Of a DNA stretch of 9,036 bases, positions 1 through 7,594 are shown piece by piece (within the stretch, counting starts at the first letter, position 1; every line of letters begins with the position of its first letter). The translations under genes were made by a program, and so were the position numbers. This DNA comes from Methanobacteriota archaeon (GTDB taxonomy: Archaea > Thermoplasmatota > Poseidoniia > Poseidoniales > Poseidoniaceae), in contig PBOE01000055.1 of NCBI GenBank assembly GCA_002725275.1, positions 1 to 9,036 of the forward strand. Direction: 5' to 3'. The notes below the pieces were generated by a model that made no database searches, was not told the origin of the DNA, and saw only the letters and a program-made list of their open reading frames with translations.

Positions 1-1030
1 GAAGTTGAAGGCCAAAATCGCCCAACTCAAACTCAAGGAGGAGAAGGCGGCAGCCCACTCGAAAGCCAGCGGTGGTGGCAAAGGGTTTGAAGTCCGAAAA
101 TCGGGTGATGCTACCGTTGCCCTCGTCGGGTTTCCCTCAGTGGGTAAATCCACCCTCATCTCCAAGGTGACCGACGCCCACTCCGAAGCCGGCGGTTATG
201 CCTTTACCACCCTCACTTGCATTCCCGGCGTGATGGAACACCGCGGTGCGAAAATCCAGATTCTTGACCTGCCCGGGCTTATCAAAGGGGCTGCAGAAGG
301 CAAGGGTCGAGGACGTGAAATTCTCAACGTGATTCGAAGCGCCGACATGGTGCTCTACATCGTTGACCCGTTCCAAGACGGCCACTTCAACGTCCTTCAC
401 CGAGAATTGCACAACGCTGGCTTGCGACTCAACGAAACCAAACCCCCGGTGTTCATCAAACGAACCGACCGAGGCGGTATTGAAGTCCGAAGCACGGTCG
501 AACAGACCCACCTCACCCATGAGGAAATGGCCGACATCATCCGCTCCTTTGGCTACACGTCGGCCCTGGTGACCCTGCGTGAAAACTCCACGGCCGAGCA
601 AATCGTTGACGCGCTGGCCGGTAACCGGGTCTACGAAAAGGCGGTGATCGCCATCAACAAGATCGACATCGCCACCGACGACGACATCGCCCGAGCACGT
701 TCAGCGCTGCCGCAACAGTGGCCCATCATGAACATCTCAGCGTTCAAGGACATCGGACTGGACGAACTCAAGGATTTCATCTACGATAATTTGGGATTCA
801 TGCGGGTTTTCCTCAAGCCGCAAGGCCAGGAAGCCGACATGGAGGAGCCGCTCATCGTCAAAGACGACTCCACGGTGGAGAACATCTGCGTAAAGTTGCA
901 TCGGGATTTCGTGAGGAAGTTCCGGTTCGCTCGTATCCGTGGCCCAAGTGCCAAGTTCGACGACCAGCGGGTAGGCCTTGACCATCAGCTCAAGGACGGC
1001 GACGTGCTCACCATCGTGGTGAAACGCTGA
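1..1030 (+). CDS. DRG-family (Obg-like) GTP-binding protein with C-terminal TGS domain, 5'-truncated by window edge
   Basis: Developmentally-regulated-GTP-binding-protein family, a translation/ribosome-associated GTPase known from archaea and eukaryotes. Counting from the TTG at position 5, the G1 P-loop GFPSVGKS is at residues 42-49, the switch I FTTLT at 67-71, G3 DLPG at 88-91, G4 NKID at 218-221 and G5 around SA at 245-246. A TGS domain fills roughly 266-341 and ends in LTIVVKR. The glycine-rich stretch before G1 and the pattern GRGREIL after G3 are typical of DRG. The frame is already open at position 2, and the first visible residues (KLKAKIAQLK) match the interior of the family's N-terminal helix. 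The true start therefore lies outside the window, with perhaps 25 residues missing, and the TTG at 5 is not a real start. It converges on the next gene with a 6-nt gap. Family assignment is very sure; the exact cellular role is not visible. Confidence 0.95.
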   Translation, partial: KLKAKIAQLKLKEEKAAAHSKASGGGKGFEVRKSGDATVALVGFPSVGKSTLISKVTDAHSEAGGYAFTTLTCIPGVMEHRGAKIQILDLPGLIKGAAEGKGRGREILNVIRSADMVLYIVDPFQDGHFNVLHRELHNAGLRLNETKPPVFIKRTDRGGIEVRSTVEQTHLTHEEMADIIRSFGYTSALVTLRENSTAEQIVDALAGNRVYEKAVIAINKIDIATDDDIARARSALPQQWPIMNISAFKDIGLDELKDFIYDNLGFMRVFLKPQGQEADMEEPLIVKDDSTVENICVKLHRDFVRKFRFARIRGPSAKFDDQRVGLDHQLKDGDVLTIVVKR

Positions 1031-1036
1031 GCGACC

Positions 1037-3151
1037 TCAAGCCGAAGCGACATTGAGGGTCCGGTCGGTCTCCTCAGGGTCAATGAACAAGGTCGCTAGA
1101 ACCACGAACGTTTCCAGGACAGCAGCGATGTAGAAGATGGTCTGGTAGTTGTACCGCTCGGCAAAAATCGGTGCCAACTGGTAGCCGATGATGGCCGAGA
1201 GGTTCATCATCGCCATGTAGCCGGTGAATTGGGTTCCGCCGACCTTCGCCCAGGTGACCCGCATCATGAGCGAATACGCGCAGATGGAAACGATGGCCCA
1301 AAGGAAGGTGTGGATGGACCACACGAGCATCATGAACAACCCGTCGCTCCAAAGGTGGTCGAACAAGCCCCAAAGCAAGGAGGTTAAGGAGGCGCTCAGC
1401 GCCGCATACATGAGCATGGATTTCCCGCCGAAGCGGCGACCGAGTTCACCACCCGCCATGGCACCGAGCATGGTGACCAGGAGAATGATGCCGCCCTTGG
1501 TGGCGTTGAATTCCTCTTGGCTCCAACCCAGCTCCTGCAGGAAAAGCAACGGAAGAATGGGGACGAGAATGAACGCCAGTGAGATGACGAGGCTAACGGC
1601 GATACCAAGTTGGGCCGAGCGAACTGAAAAGGCCGTGCGAATGTTGAGGATGATCGTACTGAAATCCCGGACTTCTTCGTCGTTCTTCTCACTGCTCTCG
1701 GCCACTTCAACGGCCTCGCCATCATCCCACGGGAAGCGCTTCTCACCGGGTCGCTCACGCATGAACAGGGGGACCATCATGATGAGAACGAGAATCGGAA
1801 TCTGGATGAGGAAAGCACCACGAATACCCACGGTGCCGATGATGGTCCCGAGGCCTGCTCCACCGATGACGCCGCCCAGCGATTTGGCCGTGAACATGTA
1901 ACTGTTCACCCGCTCAAATTCGTGGGACTGGAGCACGTCAACGGCCAGGGCGTCGGTCGAGACATCTTGCAGCGCCGTGAACACGTTGTAGAAGAAGAAC
2001 AGCAAGCCCAACAGGAAGATGTTGTCGACCAGATTCGGCACCATGAGCATGGTGATGAGCAGCGTAATCATGCCGGTCTGAGCGATGAGGATCCACGGTC
2101 GCCGACGACCGAATTCAGGAAGCTGGAGGTAATCGATCACGGGACCCCAAATGAACTTGAACGACCACGGGGCGGTGCCGAGCGTGAGCAGGAAGGCGAG
2201 ATCATTCGCATTGGCCCCTTCAGCAGCGAGGAAGGTCACCATGGTGACGGTGATGAAACCCCAGGGGATACCTTGGGCAACGTAGAGCGCCGAGAGGGTG
2301 ATGACGCGAGCCCGATAACTGTCCACCAGCGTTTCGCCGTCCGAGGTGGATTCGCCCTCGACGACCTCGGTCTCCGGCTCACCGAAGTCGAGGTCGAGTT
2401 GGAAGCGCTCCCGCTGGTTGACGGAAATGTATGCGATGAGCCCCACGACTGGGAAAATCCAGGCGGCGAACATGAACAGAGGCAAAGAACCGTCGCCAAC
2501 GGAGAGGGTCGCCGTTTCTTCGCCGTCTTCGTCCAGGACGGTGAAGTCCAACACGAGAAGGCTCACCACGGTGGCGACTTCTTCCCCTTCATCGTTGTTG
2601 GAGCACAGTGCACCGTTGAATGCGTCAGCGTTCACGATGACACTCATGTTGTAGGCGCCGAGTGCCTCCTCGCCAAAGGCAAGTTGAGATTCGATTTCGC
2701 TCTTGGTCAGTCCATCGATGACACCCGAAAGAAGGGAAGCGTTGTGCCACGTGAGGTTCACCTCGTGGGAACCGGGATTCTCATCGGAGACGGACAGCGT
2801 CCATTCACCCTTGGTGGTGGTGCCGGTGATGGAGTCGGGTGCGTTGGCCTCACCGCCGGTGCAGACGGGGCCACCCGAGGATTCGTCCTCGCCGTAACTC
2901 AGGGAGAGCAACACGCCAACGACGTTGCTACCTGCCGCCTCGATGGCGTCCGCCACGGTGCTGGATTCGACCGTCCAGTCCACCGCTTGGCCGTCTTGAT
3001 AGTAGGCGGATTTCGCCTCGACCTCAATGGAGGTCAGCGTGGATTCAACGGTGTAGGTACCGGTGGCCTCCTCAGAAGAACCACCGCCGCTCAAACAACC
3101 TGAAAGGGACGTGAGGACGACCAGCATCAACACGAAGTGAACCGGTCGCAT
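1037..3151 (-). CDS. Lipoprotein-MFS fusion: lipid-anchored extracellular domain joined to an AmpG/PAT-like major facilitator transporter
   Basis: A 704-residue protein if started at the ATG at 3151. The open frame extends to a TTG at 3193, but the ATG puts a short charged n-region, a hydrophobic core and a lipobox LSGC (Cys19) exactly at the N terminus. After the anchor comes a Ser/Gly/Glu linker and an acidic, beta-rich domain (about 40-220) with two cysteines (97, 183) that could pair. One predicted membrane helix (about 223-243) follows, then a cytosolic acidic linker, then a 12-helix MFS domain (about 281-691) with a charged central loop (about 465-500). The MFS part carries GRRRPW (348-353) and a TALQDVSTDALAVDV motif (392-406), which resemble AmpG/acetyl-CoA-transporter-like proteins. 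The expected topology is consistent: lipid anchor outside, helix 1 crossing inward, then a standard MFS. Archaea lack the murein fragments that AmpG carries, so the substrate is unknown. No convincing ribosome binding site was seen; a weak AAGGA lies 10 nt upstream. Confidence 0.85.
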   Translation of the reverse strand: MRPVHFVLMLVVLTSLSGCLSGGGSSEEATGTYTVESTLTSIEVEAKSAYYQDGQAVDWTVESSTVADAIEAAGSNVVGVLLSLSYGEDESSGGPVCTGGEANAPDSITGTTTKGEWTLSVSDENPGSHEVNLTWHNASLLSGVIDGLTKSEIESQLAFGEEALGAYNMSVIVNADAFNGALCSNNDEGEEVATVVSLLVLDFTVLDEDGEETATLSVGDGSLPLFMFAAWIFPVVGLIAYISVNQRERFQLDLDFGEPETEVVEGESTSDGETLVDSYRARVITLSALYVAQGIPWGFITVTMVTFLAAEGANANDLAFLLTLGTAPWSFKFIWGPVIDYLQLPEFGRRRPWILIAQTGMITLLITMLMVPNLVDNIFLLGLLFFFYNVFTALQDVSTDALAVDVLQSHEFERVNSYMFTAKSLGGVIGGAGLGTIIGTVGIRGAFLIQIPILVLIMMVPLFMRERPGEKRFPWDDGEAVEVAESSEKNDEEVRDFSTIILNIRTAFSVRSAQLGIAVSLVISLAFILVPILPLLFLQELGWSQEEFNATKGGIILLVTMLGAMAGGELGRRFGGKSMLMYAALSASLTSLLWGLFDHLWSDGLFMMLVWSIHTFLWAIVSICAYSLMMRVTWAKVGGTQFTGYMAMMNLSAIIGYQLAPIFAERYNYQTIFYIAAVLETFVVLATLFIDPEETDRTLNVASA

Positions 3152-3181
3152 GAGTTGAGGGTCCTTCGGCTGGCCTTCAAG

Positions 3182-3194
3182 ATTGTTCAACAAT
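3182..3194. repeat. Perfect 13-bp dyad ATTGTT-C-AACAAT
   Basis: Reads ATTGTTCAACAAT on the plus strand. The two 6-nt arms are exact reverse complements around one central base. It lies 31-43 nt upstream of the preferred ATG of the MFS fusion gene, so it could be an operator half of a regulatory site or part of a transcript-end structure. Function is inferred only from position and symmetry. Confidence 0.6.
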
Positions 3195-3209
3195 GATTCG
3201 GGGCGAATC
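3195..3209. repeat. Perfect 15-bp dyad GATTCG-GGG-CGAATC, abutting the previous dyad
   Basis: Arms GATTCG and CGAATC are exact reverse complements around a 3-nt centre, and could form a small hairpin in RNA. It starts 5 nt after the stop codon of the sufT-like gene (stop at 3217-3215, minus strand) and directly touches the ATTGTTCAACAAT dyad. It may be a 3' end or processing structure of the suf transcript or a protein binding site. There is no long T run after it on the minus strand, so a simple U-tract terminator is not supported. Confidence 0.6.
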
Positions 3210-3214
3210 TGATG

Positions 3215-3532
3215 TCAATCCCAAATGCCCATGTCCATGCGAGCGTCCTCGCTGGCGTGGATTTTCGGGTCCCAGCGGGGCGTCCAGACGAGGTTGATGT
3301 GAACGGAGGCCAGGCCGTCGGTTTGGAGCGCTGCGCGATGAGCAGCCGCCATGATTTCAGGGGCAGCGGGGCAACCGGGCGAGGTCAGCGTGAGATCGAC
3401 TTCAGCGTGCATGCCCTCGTCTTTTTCCTCAAAGCGAACGTCGTACACGAGCCCCAGTTCAACGATGGAGAGTTCCAATTCAGGGTCTTCCACCTCGTCC
3501 AACTTGTCCATCACGGCTTCTTTGGTCGTCAT
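3215..3532 (-). CDS. sufT: SufT-like MIP18/DUF59 (PaaD-related) Fe-S assembly protein
   Basis: A 105-residue single-domain MIP18/DUF59 protein. Family members act in Fe-S cluster assembly or delivery to target proteins. Visible hallmarks are DPEL near residue 16, IVELGLVYDV soon after, the TSPGCP motif carrying the conserved cysteine (Cys54), and the C-terminal LVWTPRW followed by the MGIWD end, as in the domain at the start of HCF101. The start is chosen at the ATG at 3532, because GGAG sits at 3544-3541 with an 8-nt spacer. A GTG at 3541 in the same frame would overlap the sufE stop as GTGA and add three residues, but has no good ribosome binding site. It is the last gene of the suf block. 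The symbol is given from family and context; direct SufT activity is not proven. Confidence 0.88.
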   Translation of the reverse strand: MTTKEAVMDKLDEVEDPELELSIVELGLVYDVRFEEKDEGMHAEVDLTLTSPGCPAAPEIMAAAHRAALQTDGLASVHINLVWTPRWDPKIHASEDARMDMGIWD

Positions 3533-3537
3533 GCGCT

Positions 3538-3954
3538 TCACTCCATGCTGGCTCGGATCTCGTCCATCACCTTGTCGTACATGTTTCGAAAGCCGTTGGA
3601 CCGGCTCGGCGTCAGGCTGTTGAGCAGGCCCATTTCCTCAGCGAAATCCACGGGGATGAGCGCTGCTTGGGCAGGGGCAAGCCCCTCGATGGCGATGCTC
3701 AGCACGCCCATGAGGCCCTGCACGAGTTTAGCGTCAGCGGCGCCCACCATGTGAACGAGCCCGTCGTTGAAACCGATGCGGACGTGGGCCTCGGACTGAC
3801 AGCCACGGATGCGGGTGTCTTCGGTCCACTCGTCCGTGGGGAGGAGCACGACTTCGTCGGCGAGTTCGAACACCATTTCGAGGCGTTCACGCTTGTCAGC
3901 GACCTCCTTGAATTCCTCAATGAGTTCCTGAAGGGCCTCAGGGTAGAACGTCAT
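3538..3954 (-). CDS. sufE: SufE, sulfur-transfer partner of cysteine desulfurase
   Basis: A 138-residue protein, the usual SufE length. SufE accepts persulfide sulfur from the SufS active-site cysteine and passes it to SufB. The family signature is RIRGCQSEAHV, with the acceptor Cys52 inside GCQS. The N-terminal helical region with repeated acidic residues and the C-terminal SLTPSRSNGF segment also fit. The ATG at 3954 overlaps the sufS stop as ATGA, and GGAG at 3966-3963 gives an 8-nt spacer, so coupled translation is likely. The residues right after GCQS (EAHV) differ from the tryptophan-containing form common in proteobacteria. SufE is not common in archaea, so this gene bears on the origin of the operon. 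Confidence 0.95.
   Translation of the reverse strand: MTFYPEALQELIEEFKEVADKRERLEMVFELADEVVLLPTDEWTEDTRIRGCQSEAHVRIGFNDGLVHMVGAADAKLVQGLMGVLSIAIEGLAPAQAALIPVDFAEEMGLLNSLTPSRSNGFRNMYDKVMDEIRASME
3541..3544 (-). promoter_or_regulatory. Ribosome binding site of the sufT-like gene
   Basis: GGAG on the minus strand, 8 nt before the ATG at 3532 and just inside the end of sufE. It favours that ATG over the GTG at 3541, which would overlap this site. Confidence 0.65.
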
Positions 3955-5144
3955 GCGAACTTCTCCGTGATTTCTTTGAGTTCCTTCACGAGGCCTTCGG
4001 CTTCATCTCGGGTGTTGTAGACGTAAAACGACGCACGCACCGTGCCGGAGATGCCGAGCCGATTGAGAAGAGGCTGAGCACAGTGATGACCGGTGCGCAC
4101 GGCGTAGCCGCGGGCATCAAGCAGGTGCGCCATGTCCTCGCTGTTGATGGTGGGGTGAAGGAAGGACACCACGGCGGCGTCGTCCTCACTGTGTCGACCG
4201 TAAACGCTCATGCCCATGGCACGAAGTTCCTCGGCGACCCACGAAGCGATGTTGACGAGTCGGCTGTGTTCCGCGTCCAAATCAAAGGTGTTCATCCAGT
4301 CCAAGGCCGCCGACCAGCCGATGGCCTCGGCGATGCGGGGTGTCCCGGCTTCGAACTTGTGCTCGTTGGTCTGGTAGGTGGAACCCTCGATCGTAACCGT
4401 TTCAATCATGTCACCGCCGCCCATGAACGGCTGCATCTCCTCAAAGGCATCCGGTTGAACCAACAGGGCACCGATGCCGGTGGGACCGCACATTTTGTGG
4501 GCGGAGAAGGCCATGAAATCGGCACCAAAGGCTTCGAAATCCACGGTCGAATGGGGGACGCCTTGCGCCGCATCGATGAGCACCTTGGCGCCCGCATCGT
4601 GAGAGGCGGCGATGATGTCCTCGAGGGGGTTTCGAACGCCTAACACGTTGGAGGTGTGGACCACACAAACCAGTTTCGCCCCGGGAAGGGCGTGAGCGAA
4701 CGCCTCCATGTCGAGCGTGAAATCGGGCATCACGGGCACATAACGCAACTCAATGCCGCGCTCTTCGGCCAGCATCTGCCACGGGACGATGTCCGAGTGA
4801 TGATCCATTTCCGTGAGAATGATGGCGTCGCCTTTGTCGAGGTTGGCTCGTCCCCAAGCGTGGGCCACGAGGTTGATGGCTTCGGTGGTGCCGCTGGTGA
4901 TGATCACCTTGTCCGCGTTGAAGCGTTCCTTGAGTTTGGTGCGGCAGGATTCGTAGCCTTCCGTCGCTTCCCCGGCGAGGGTGTGAACGGCCCGGTGAAC
5001 GTTGGCGTTGGATTCCGAATAGTAGGCGTTCATCGCATCGATGACGACCTGTGGTTTCTGCGTGGTGGCGGCGTTGTCGAGGTAGACCAGTCGGTGGCCG
5101 TTGACCTCGCGCTGCAAAATGGGAAATTGTTCACGAAGGCCCAT
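3951..5144 (-). CDS. sufS: SufS, group II cysteine desulfurase (PLP enzyme)
   Basis: A 397-residue fold-type I aminotransferase-class enzyme converting L-cysteine to L-alanine and leaving a persulfide for SufE. Visible features are YLDNAATTQKP (21-31) near the N terminus, NVHRAVHTL (48-56), TSGTTEAINLVA (83-94), DAAQGVPH (191-198), the PLP Schiff-base lysine in SAHK (Lys217), and the catalytic Cys355 in RTGHHCAQP (350-358). The short active-site loop around RTGHHC is typical of SufS (group II) rather than IscS/NifS. The ATG at 5144 is 4 nt after the sufD stop; GGTGA at 5153-5149 includes that stop codon and lies 4 nt upstream. All catalytic residues are present and the length is normal (E. 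coli SufS is about 406). Confidence 0.97.
   Translation of the reverse strand: MGLREQFPILQREVNGHRLVYLDNAATTQKPQVVIDAMNAYYSESNANVHRAVHTLAGEATEGYESCRTKLKERFNADKVIITSGTTEAINLVAHAWGRANLDKGDAIILTEMDHHSDIVPWQMLAEERGIELRYVPVMPDFTLDMEAFAHALPGAKLVCVVHTSNVLGVRNPLEDIIAASHDAGAKVLIDAAQGVPHSTVDFEAFGADFMAFSAHKMCGPTGIGALLVQPDAFEEMQPFMGGGDMIETVTIEGSTYQTNEHKFEAGTPRIAEAIGWSAALDWMNTFDLDAEHSRLVNIASWVAEELRAMGMSVYGRHSEDDAAVVSFLHPTINSEDMAHLLDARGYAVRTGHHCAQPLLNRLGISGTVRASFYVYNTRDEAEGLVKELKEITEKFA
3963..3966 (-). promoter_or_regulatory. Ribosome binding site of sufE
   Basis: GGAG (followed by AA) on the minus strand, 8 nt before the ATG at 3954, inside the last codons of sufS. Confidence 0.65.
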
Positions 5145-5148
5145 GCTC

Positions 5149-5153
5149 TCACC
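5149..5153 (-). promoter_or_regulatory. Ribosome binding site of sufS overlapping the sufD stop
   Basis: GGTGA on the minus strand whose last three bases are the sufD TGA stop, 4 nt before the sufS ATG at 5144. The register matches pairing with the GGTGA part of the anti-Shine-Dalgarno complement. Confidence 0.6.
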
Positions 5154-6189
5154 GCTTCAATTCGCATTCCAGGTGAACCGTTAACCGAGTTCGCATCTCA
5201 TCCACAAGGGAACGGTTGTTGAGGCTCGAGAAGCCGTCCTGCATGAACCCCTCAATGAGCAGTGCAACGGCTGATTCTTCATCCAGTCCCCTGCTCATGA
5301 GGTAGTGGAGTTGGTTTTGATCCACCGGAGCACTGGCCGCACCGTGAGCGGCGGCCACTTCATCGGCCAGGACTTCGAGCTCGGGGATGGCTTCAGCCCG
5401 GGCTTTGTCGGAGAGCAGGAGATTCTTGAACACCTGACCGGCATCGCAGTGGTTGGCTCCTTCGGCAATGGTGAGCAGACCGGTGGCGATGGAGTGAGTA
5501 CGGTCGTCGCACGCTGCGTGGATGCTCAAAGCGGAATCGGTGTGTGGTACGTCATGATGGACTTCGATGTGGTGGTCGACGTGTCGCTGTCCGGTGCCGT
5601 GGACGGAGATGGCTTGCGTCAACTCGCCCCCGGGAGCCGTGAATCGTGTTCGAATGTCACTCTTGCATCGGAACCCACCGATGGAAAGACCGGCCAGTTC
5701 GAGGGTAGCGTCTCGGTTCACCTGCCAGTCTTCGCAGTGCAAGAGTTTGCCGTTGGAGGACAGTTCGTTCACCAGGCCAAAGCCCGCCCGAACGTTGGGG
5801 CCAACCTCGCCCGTGATGTGCAGCCCCGTCCAGTCGGATTCACCGGAGAGGTGGAGCATGACGGTGATGTCGTGATTGATGATGAGGTGAAGATGGCCAA
5901 CGGCGACATGGCCCGAGGCGACGGCCTGAACGTGGACGGTATCACCGGGTGCGTCGGTTTGGAAGGTCCATGCTGAACCGCCCAGTTCGCTCAGGAACAC
6001 GCGGCCGATGTCTTCTGCGTTGATGATGCGAGGCGCACCCTCGACGAGCTGGCCGCCCTCGACAATCTTGAATCGGACGCCGGAGGCCGCAGGGACTTCC
6101 TCAACCTTGGTTGGATGAATGCGTGCCCATGGAGTGTATCGCCACAGATGAAGAGCACGGGAGGGAACGGCCATGTCGGCATACTTCAT
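5149..6189 (-). CDS. sufD: SufD, scaffold subunit of the SufBC2D complex (short, with degenerate C-terminal motif)
   Basis: A 346-residue SufB/SufD-family protein, clearly shorter than the roughly 420 residues of E. coli SufD. It starts with the SufD-like LHLWRYTP segment (13-20). A beta-helix-like middle rich in His and Gly follows, then the family C-terminal core: a [19 protein letters not shown] stretch (about 255-273), HGAAS at 282-286, and [22 protein letters not shown] (294-315). In most SufD proteins this segment reads CSHGAT-G; here the cysteine position is Ala280, while the histidine is kept as His282. In E. coli the matching Cys358/His360 pair lies near the SufB interface where clusters are thought to form. 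Start at ATG 6189, overlapping the sufB stop as ATGA, with GGAGGG at 6204-6199 and a 9-nt spacer. SufD is assigned by order, N-terminal motif and the SufD-like C terminus. Confidence 0.93.
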   Translation of the reverse strand: MKYADMAVPSRALHLWRYTPWARIHPTKVEEVPAASGVRFKIVEGGQLVEGAPRIINAEDIGRVFLSELGGSAWTFQTDAPGDTVHVQAVASGHVAVGHLHLIINHDITVMLHLSGESDWTGLHITGEVGPNVRAGFGLVNELSSNGKLLHCEDWQVNRDATLELAGLSIGGFRCKSDIRTRFTAPGGELTQAISVHGTGQRHVDHHIEVHHDVPHTDSALSIHAACDDRTHSIATGLLTIAEGANHCDAGQVFKNLLLSDKARAEAIPELEVLADEVAAAHGAASAPVDQNQLHYLMSRGLDEESAVALLIEGFMQDGFSSLNNRSLVDEMRTRLTVHLECELKR

Positions 6190-7592
6190 CCGATGGAACC
6201 CTCCATTTCCAACTCGAGCAACTTGTTGAGTTCCACGGCGTATTCCATCGGGAGTTCACGGGTAAAGGGTTCGAAAAAGCCGTTGACGATGAGGCCCATG
6301 GCTTCTTCCTCAGTGAAGCCGCGGCTCATGAGGTAAAACAGCTGGTCCCCGGAGACCTTGGAAACGCTGGCTTCGTGTTCAAGGTCGGCCGTGGGGTTAC
6401 CGATTTCCATGGTCGGGTAGGTGTCGGACCGAGAACTGCTGTCGAGCATCAGGGCATCGCAGACGATCTTGGAACGGCAGCCGTGGGATTTCGGGGTTAC
6501 CTGAAGCATGCCGCGGTAGGACGATCGGCCGCCGTTCTTCGAAATCGATTTGGAAAGGATGCTCGAGGTCGTGTTGGGTGCGAGGTGGTGCACCTTAGCG
6601 CCTGCATCTTGGTGTTGACCGGCCCCCGCATAGGCCACCGAAATGACCTCGGCGTGGGCGCCCTCGCCTTTGAGCAACACAGCAGGGTACTTCATCGTCA
6701 ACTTGGAGCCGATGTTGCCATCAACCCATTCCACGGTGGCGTTTTCGTGGGCAACGCCTCGCTTCGTGACCAGGTTGTAGACGTTCGCCGACCAGTTCTG
6801 GATGGTGGAGTAGCGGATTTTCGCACCCTTCATGGCGATGAGTTCGACCACGGCGGAGTGGAGCGAATCGGTGGAGTAGGTAGGCGCTGTGCAGCCTTCG
6901 ACGTAGTGAATGCTGCTGCCTTCATCGGCGATGATGAGGGTTCGCTCAAACTGGCCCATGTTTTGGGCGTTGATGCGGAAGTACGCCTGAACCGGCATCT
7001 CAACGTGAACGCCTTTTGGCACGTAGATGAACGAGCCGCCGGACCACACGGCCGTGTTGAGGGCGGAAAATTTGTTGTCGCTGTAGGGGATGACCGTGCC
7101 AAAATATTCCTTCACGATCTCGGGGTGTTCCTTCAAACCGCTGTCCATGTCGAGGAACAACACGCCTTGCGCTTCCAAATCTTCACGGATGGAGTGGTAA
7201 ACGGCTTCGGATTCGTACTGTGCTGTGACACCGCCCAGCCACTTCTGTTCGGCTTCGGGAATGCCCAATCGGTCGAAGGTTCGCTTGATGTCGTCGGGTA
7301 CGTCGTCCCAGTCCTTTTCAGTGGCGTCTGAGGAACGGAGGAAGTAGGTAACGTTGTCGAAGTCAATGTTGTTGAGTTCACCGCAGTTGCCCCAGTCGGG
7401 CATCTCCCGCTCAACGAAGTGGTGGTAAGCCTTGACCCGGATGTCGGTCATCCACTCGGGTTCGTCCTTGAGAGCCGAAATGTCTCGGACGACTTGCTCT
7501 GAGAGACCCTTGTCAAATCGAATGGTAGCGTTTTCAGGGTCGTGGAACCCGAATTCGTAGTCGCCAACGGCCTCGCGTGCTTCGTCGCTCAT
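6186..7592 (-). CDS. sufB: SufB, core Fe-S scaffold subunit of SufBC2D
   Basis: A 468-residue SufB when started at the ATG at 7592. GGAGG at 7604-7600 with a 7-nt spacer decides this start, 2 nt after the sufC stop. An upstream in-frame ATG at 7622 would add ten residues, overlap sufC by 28 nt and lacks support. By motif and spacing, residues known to matter in E. coli SufB are conserved: Arg206 and Asn208 in YFRIN (E. coli 226/228), Cys234 in EGCTAP (254), Gln265 and Trp267 in IQNW (285/287), Cys378 in IVCDAL (405), and Glu-His-Glu 405-407 in LEHEAS (432-434). The C terminus [22 protein letters not shown] and [20 protein letters not shown] is of the actinobacterial/archaeal type. The sulfur-receiving path into the scaffold therefore looks intact. 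Confidence 0.97.
   Translation of the reverse strand: MSDEAREAVGDYEFGFHDPENATIRFDKGLSEQVVRDISALKDEPEWMTDIRVKAYHHFVEREMPDWGNCGELNNIDFDNVTYFLRSSDATEKDWDDVPDDIKRTFDRLGIPEAEQKWLGGVTAQYESEAVYHSIREDLEAQGVLFLDMDSGLKEHPEIVKEYFGTVIPYSDNKFSALNTAVWSGGSFIYVPKGVHVEMPVQAYFRINAQNMGQFERTLIIADEGSSIHYVEGCTAPTYSTDSLHSAVVELIAMKGAKIRYSTIQNWSANVYNLVTKRGVAHENATVEWVDGNIGSKLTMKYPAVLLKGEGAHAEVISVAYAGAGQHQDAGAKVHHLAPNTTSSILSKSISKNGGRSSYRGMLQVTPKSHGCRSKIVCDALMLDSSSRSDTYPTMEIGNPTADLEHEASVSKVSGDQLFYLMSRGFTEEEAMGLIVNGFFEPFTRELPMEYAVELNKLLELEMEGSIG
6199..6204 (-). promoter_or_regulatory. Ribosome binding site of sufD
   Basis: GGAGGG on the minus strand, 9 nt before the ATG at 6189. It lies within the last codons of sufB, so the ATGA overlap is backed by a strong site. 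Confidence 0.75.
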
Positions 7593-7594
7593 GG

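Larger units (their letters stand above)
3152..3214 (-). other. Short intergenic spacer between sufT-like gene and MFS fusion gene
   Basis: 63 nt on the strand of both flanking genes. It contains two abutting dyads (annotated separately) and no obvious archaeal TATA box. The spacing is much larger than between any suf genes in the block, so this is the most likely place where the suf operon ends or where the transporter gains separate control. This is inferred from spacing and the dyads. Confidence 0.6.

Noticed and set aside
1031..1036. Possible terminators for the converging DRG and MFS genes
   Set aside because: Only 6 nt separate the stop codons and no hairpin or T run is visible, so termination must occur inside the opposing gene or by signals not readable here.
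1922..3103. A 393-codon open frame on the plus strand, antisense to the MFS fusion gene
   Set aside because: It is rich in His, Glu and Gly with no recognisable domain. It mirrors a strongly supported gene with signal peptide and membrane helices, and long antisense frames are expected at this GC content.
3152..3193. N-terminal extension of the MFS fusion gene from a TTG at 3193
   Set aside because: It would place 14 polar residues before a well-formed lipoprotein signal peptide. The ATG at 3151 gives a normal signal peptide.
6111..7331. A 406-codon open frame on the plus strand, antisense to sufB
   Set aside because: sufB on the other strand matches its family over its full length with all key residues. 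The antisense frame has no ribosome binding site and no recognisable motif.
6186..7592. Suspected loss of the SufB Cys405 equivalent (Ile in TMEIGNP)
   Set aside because: Spacing to the Glu-His-Glu triad shows that Cys405 corresponds to the cysteine of IVCDAL (Cys378 here), which is present.
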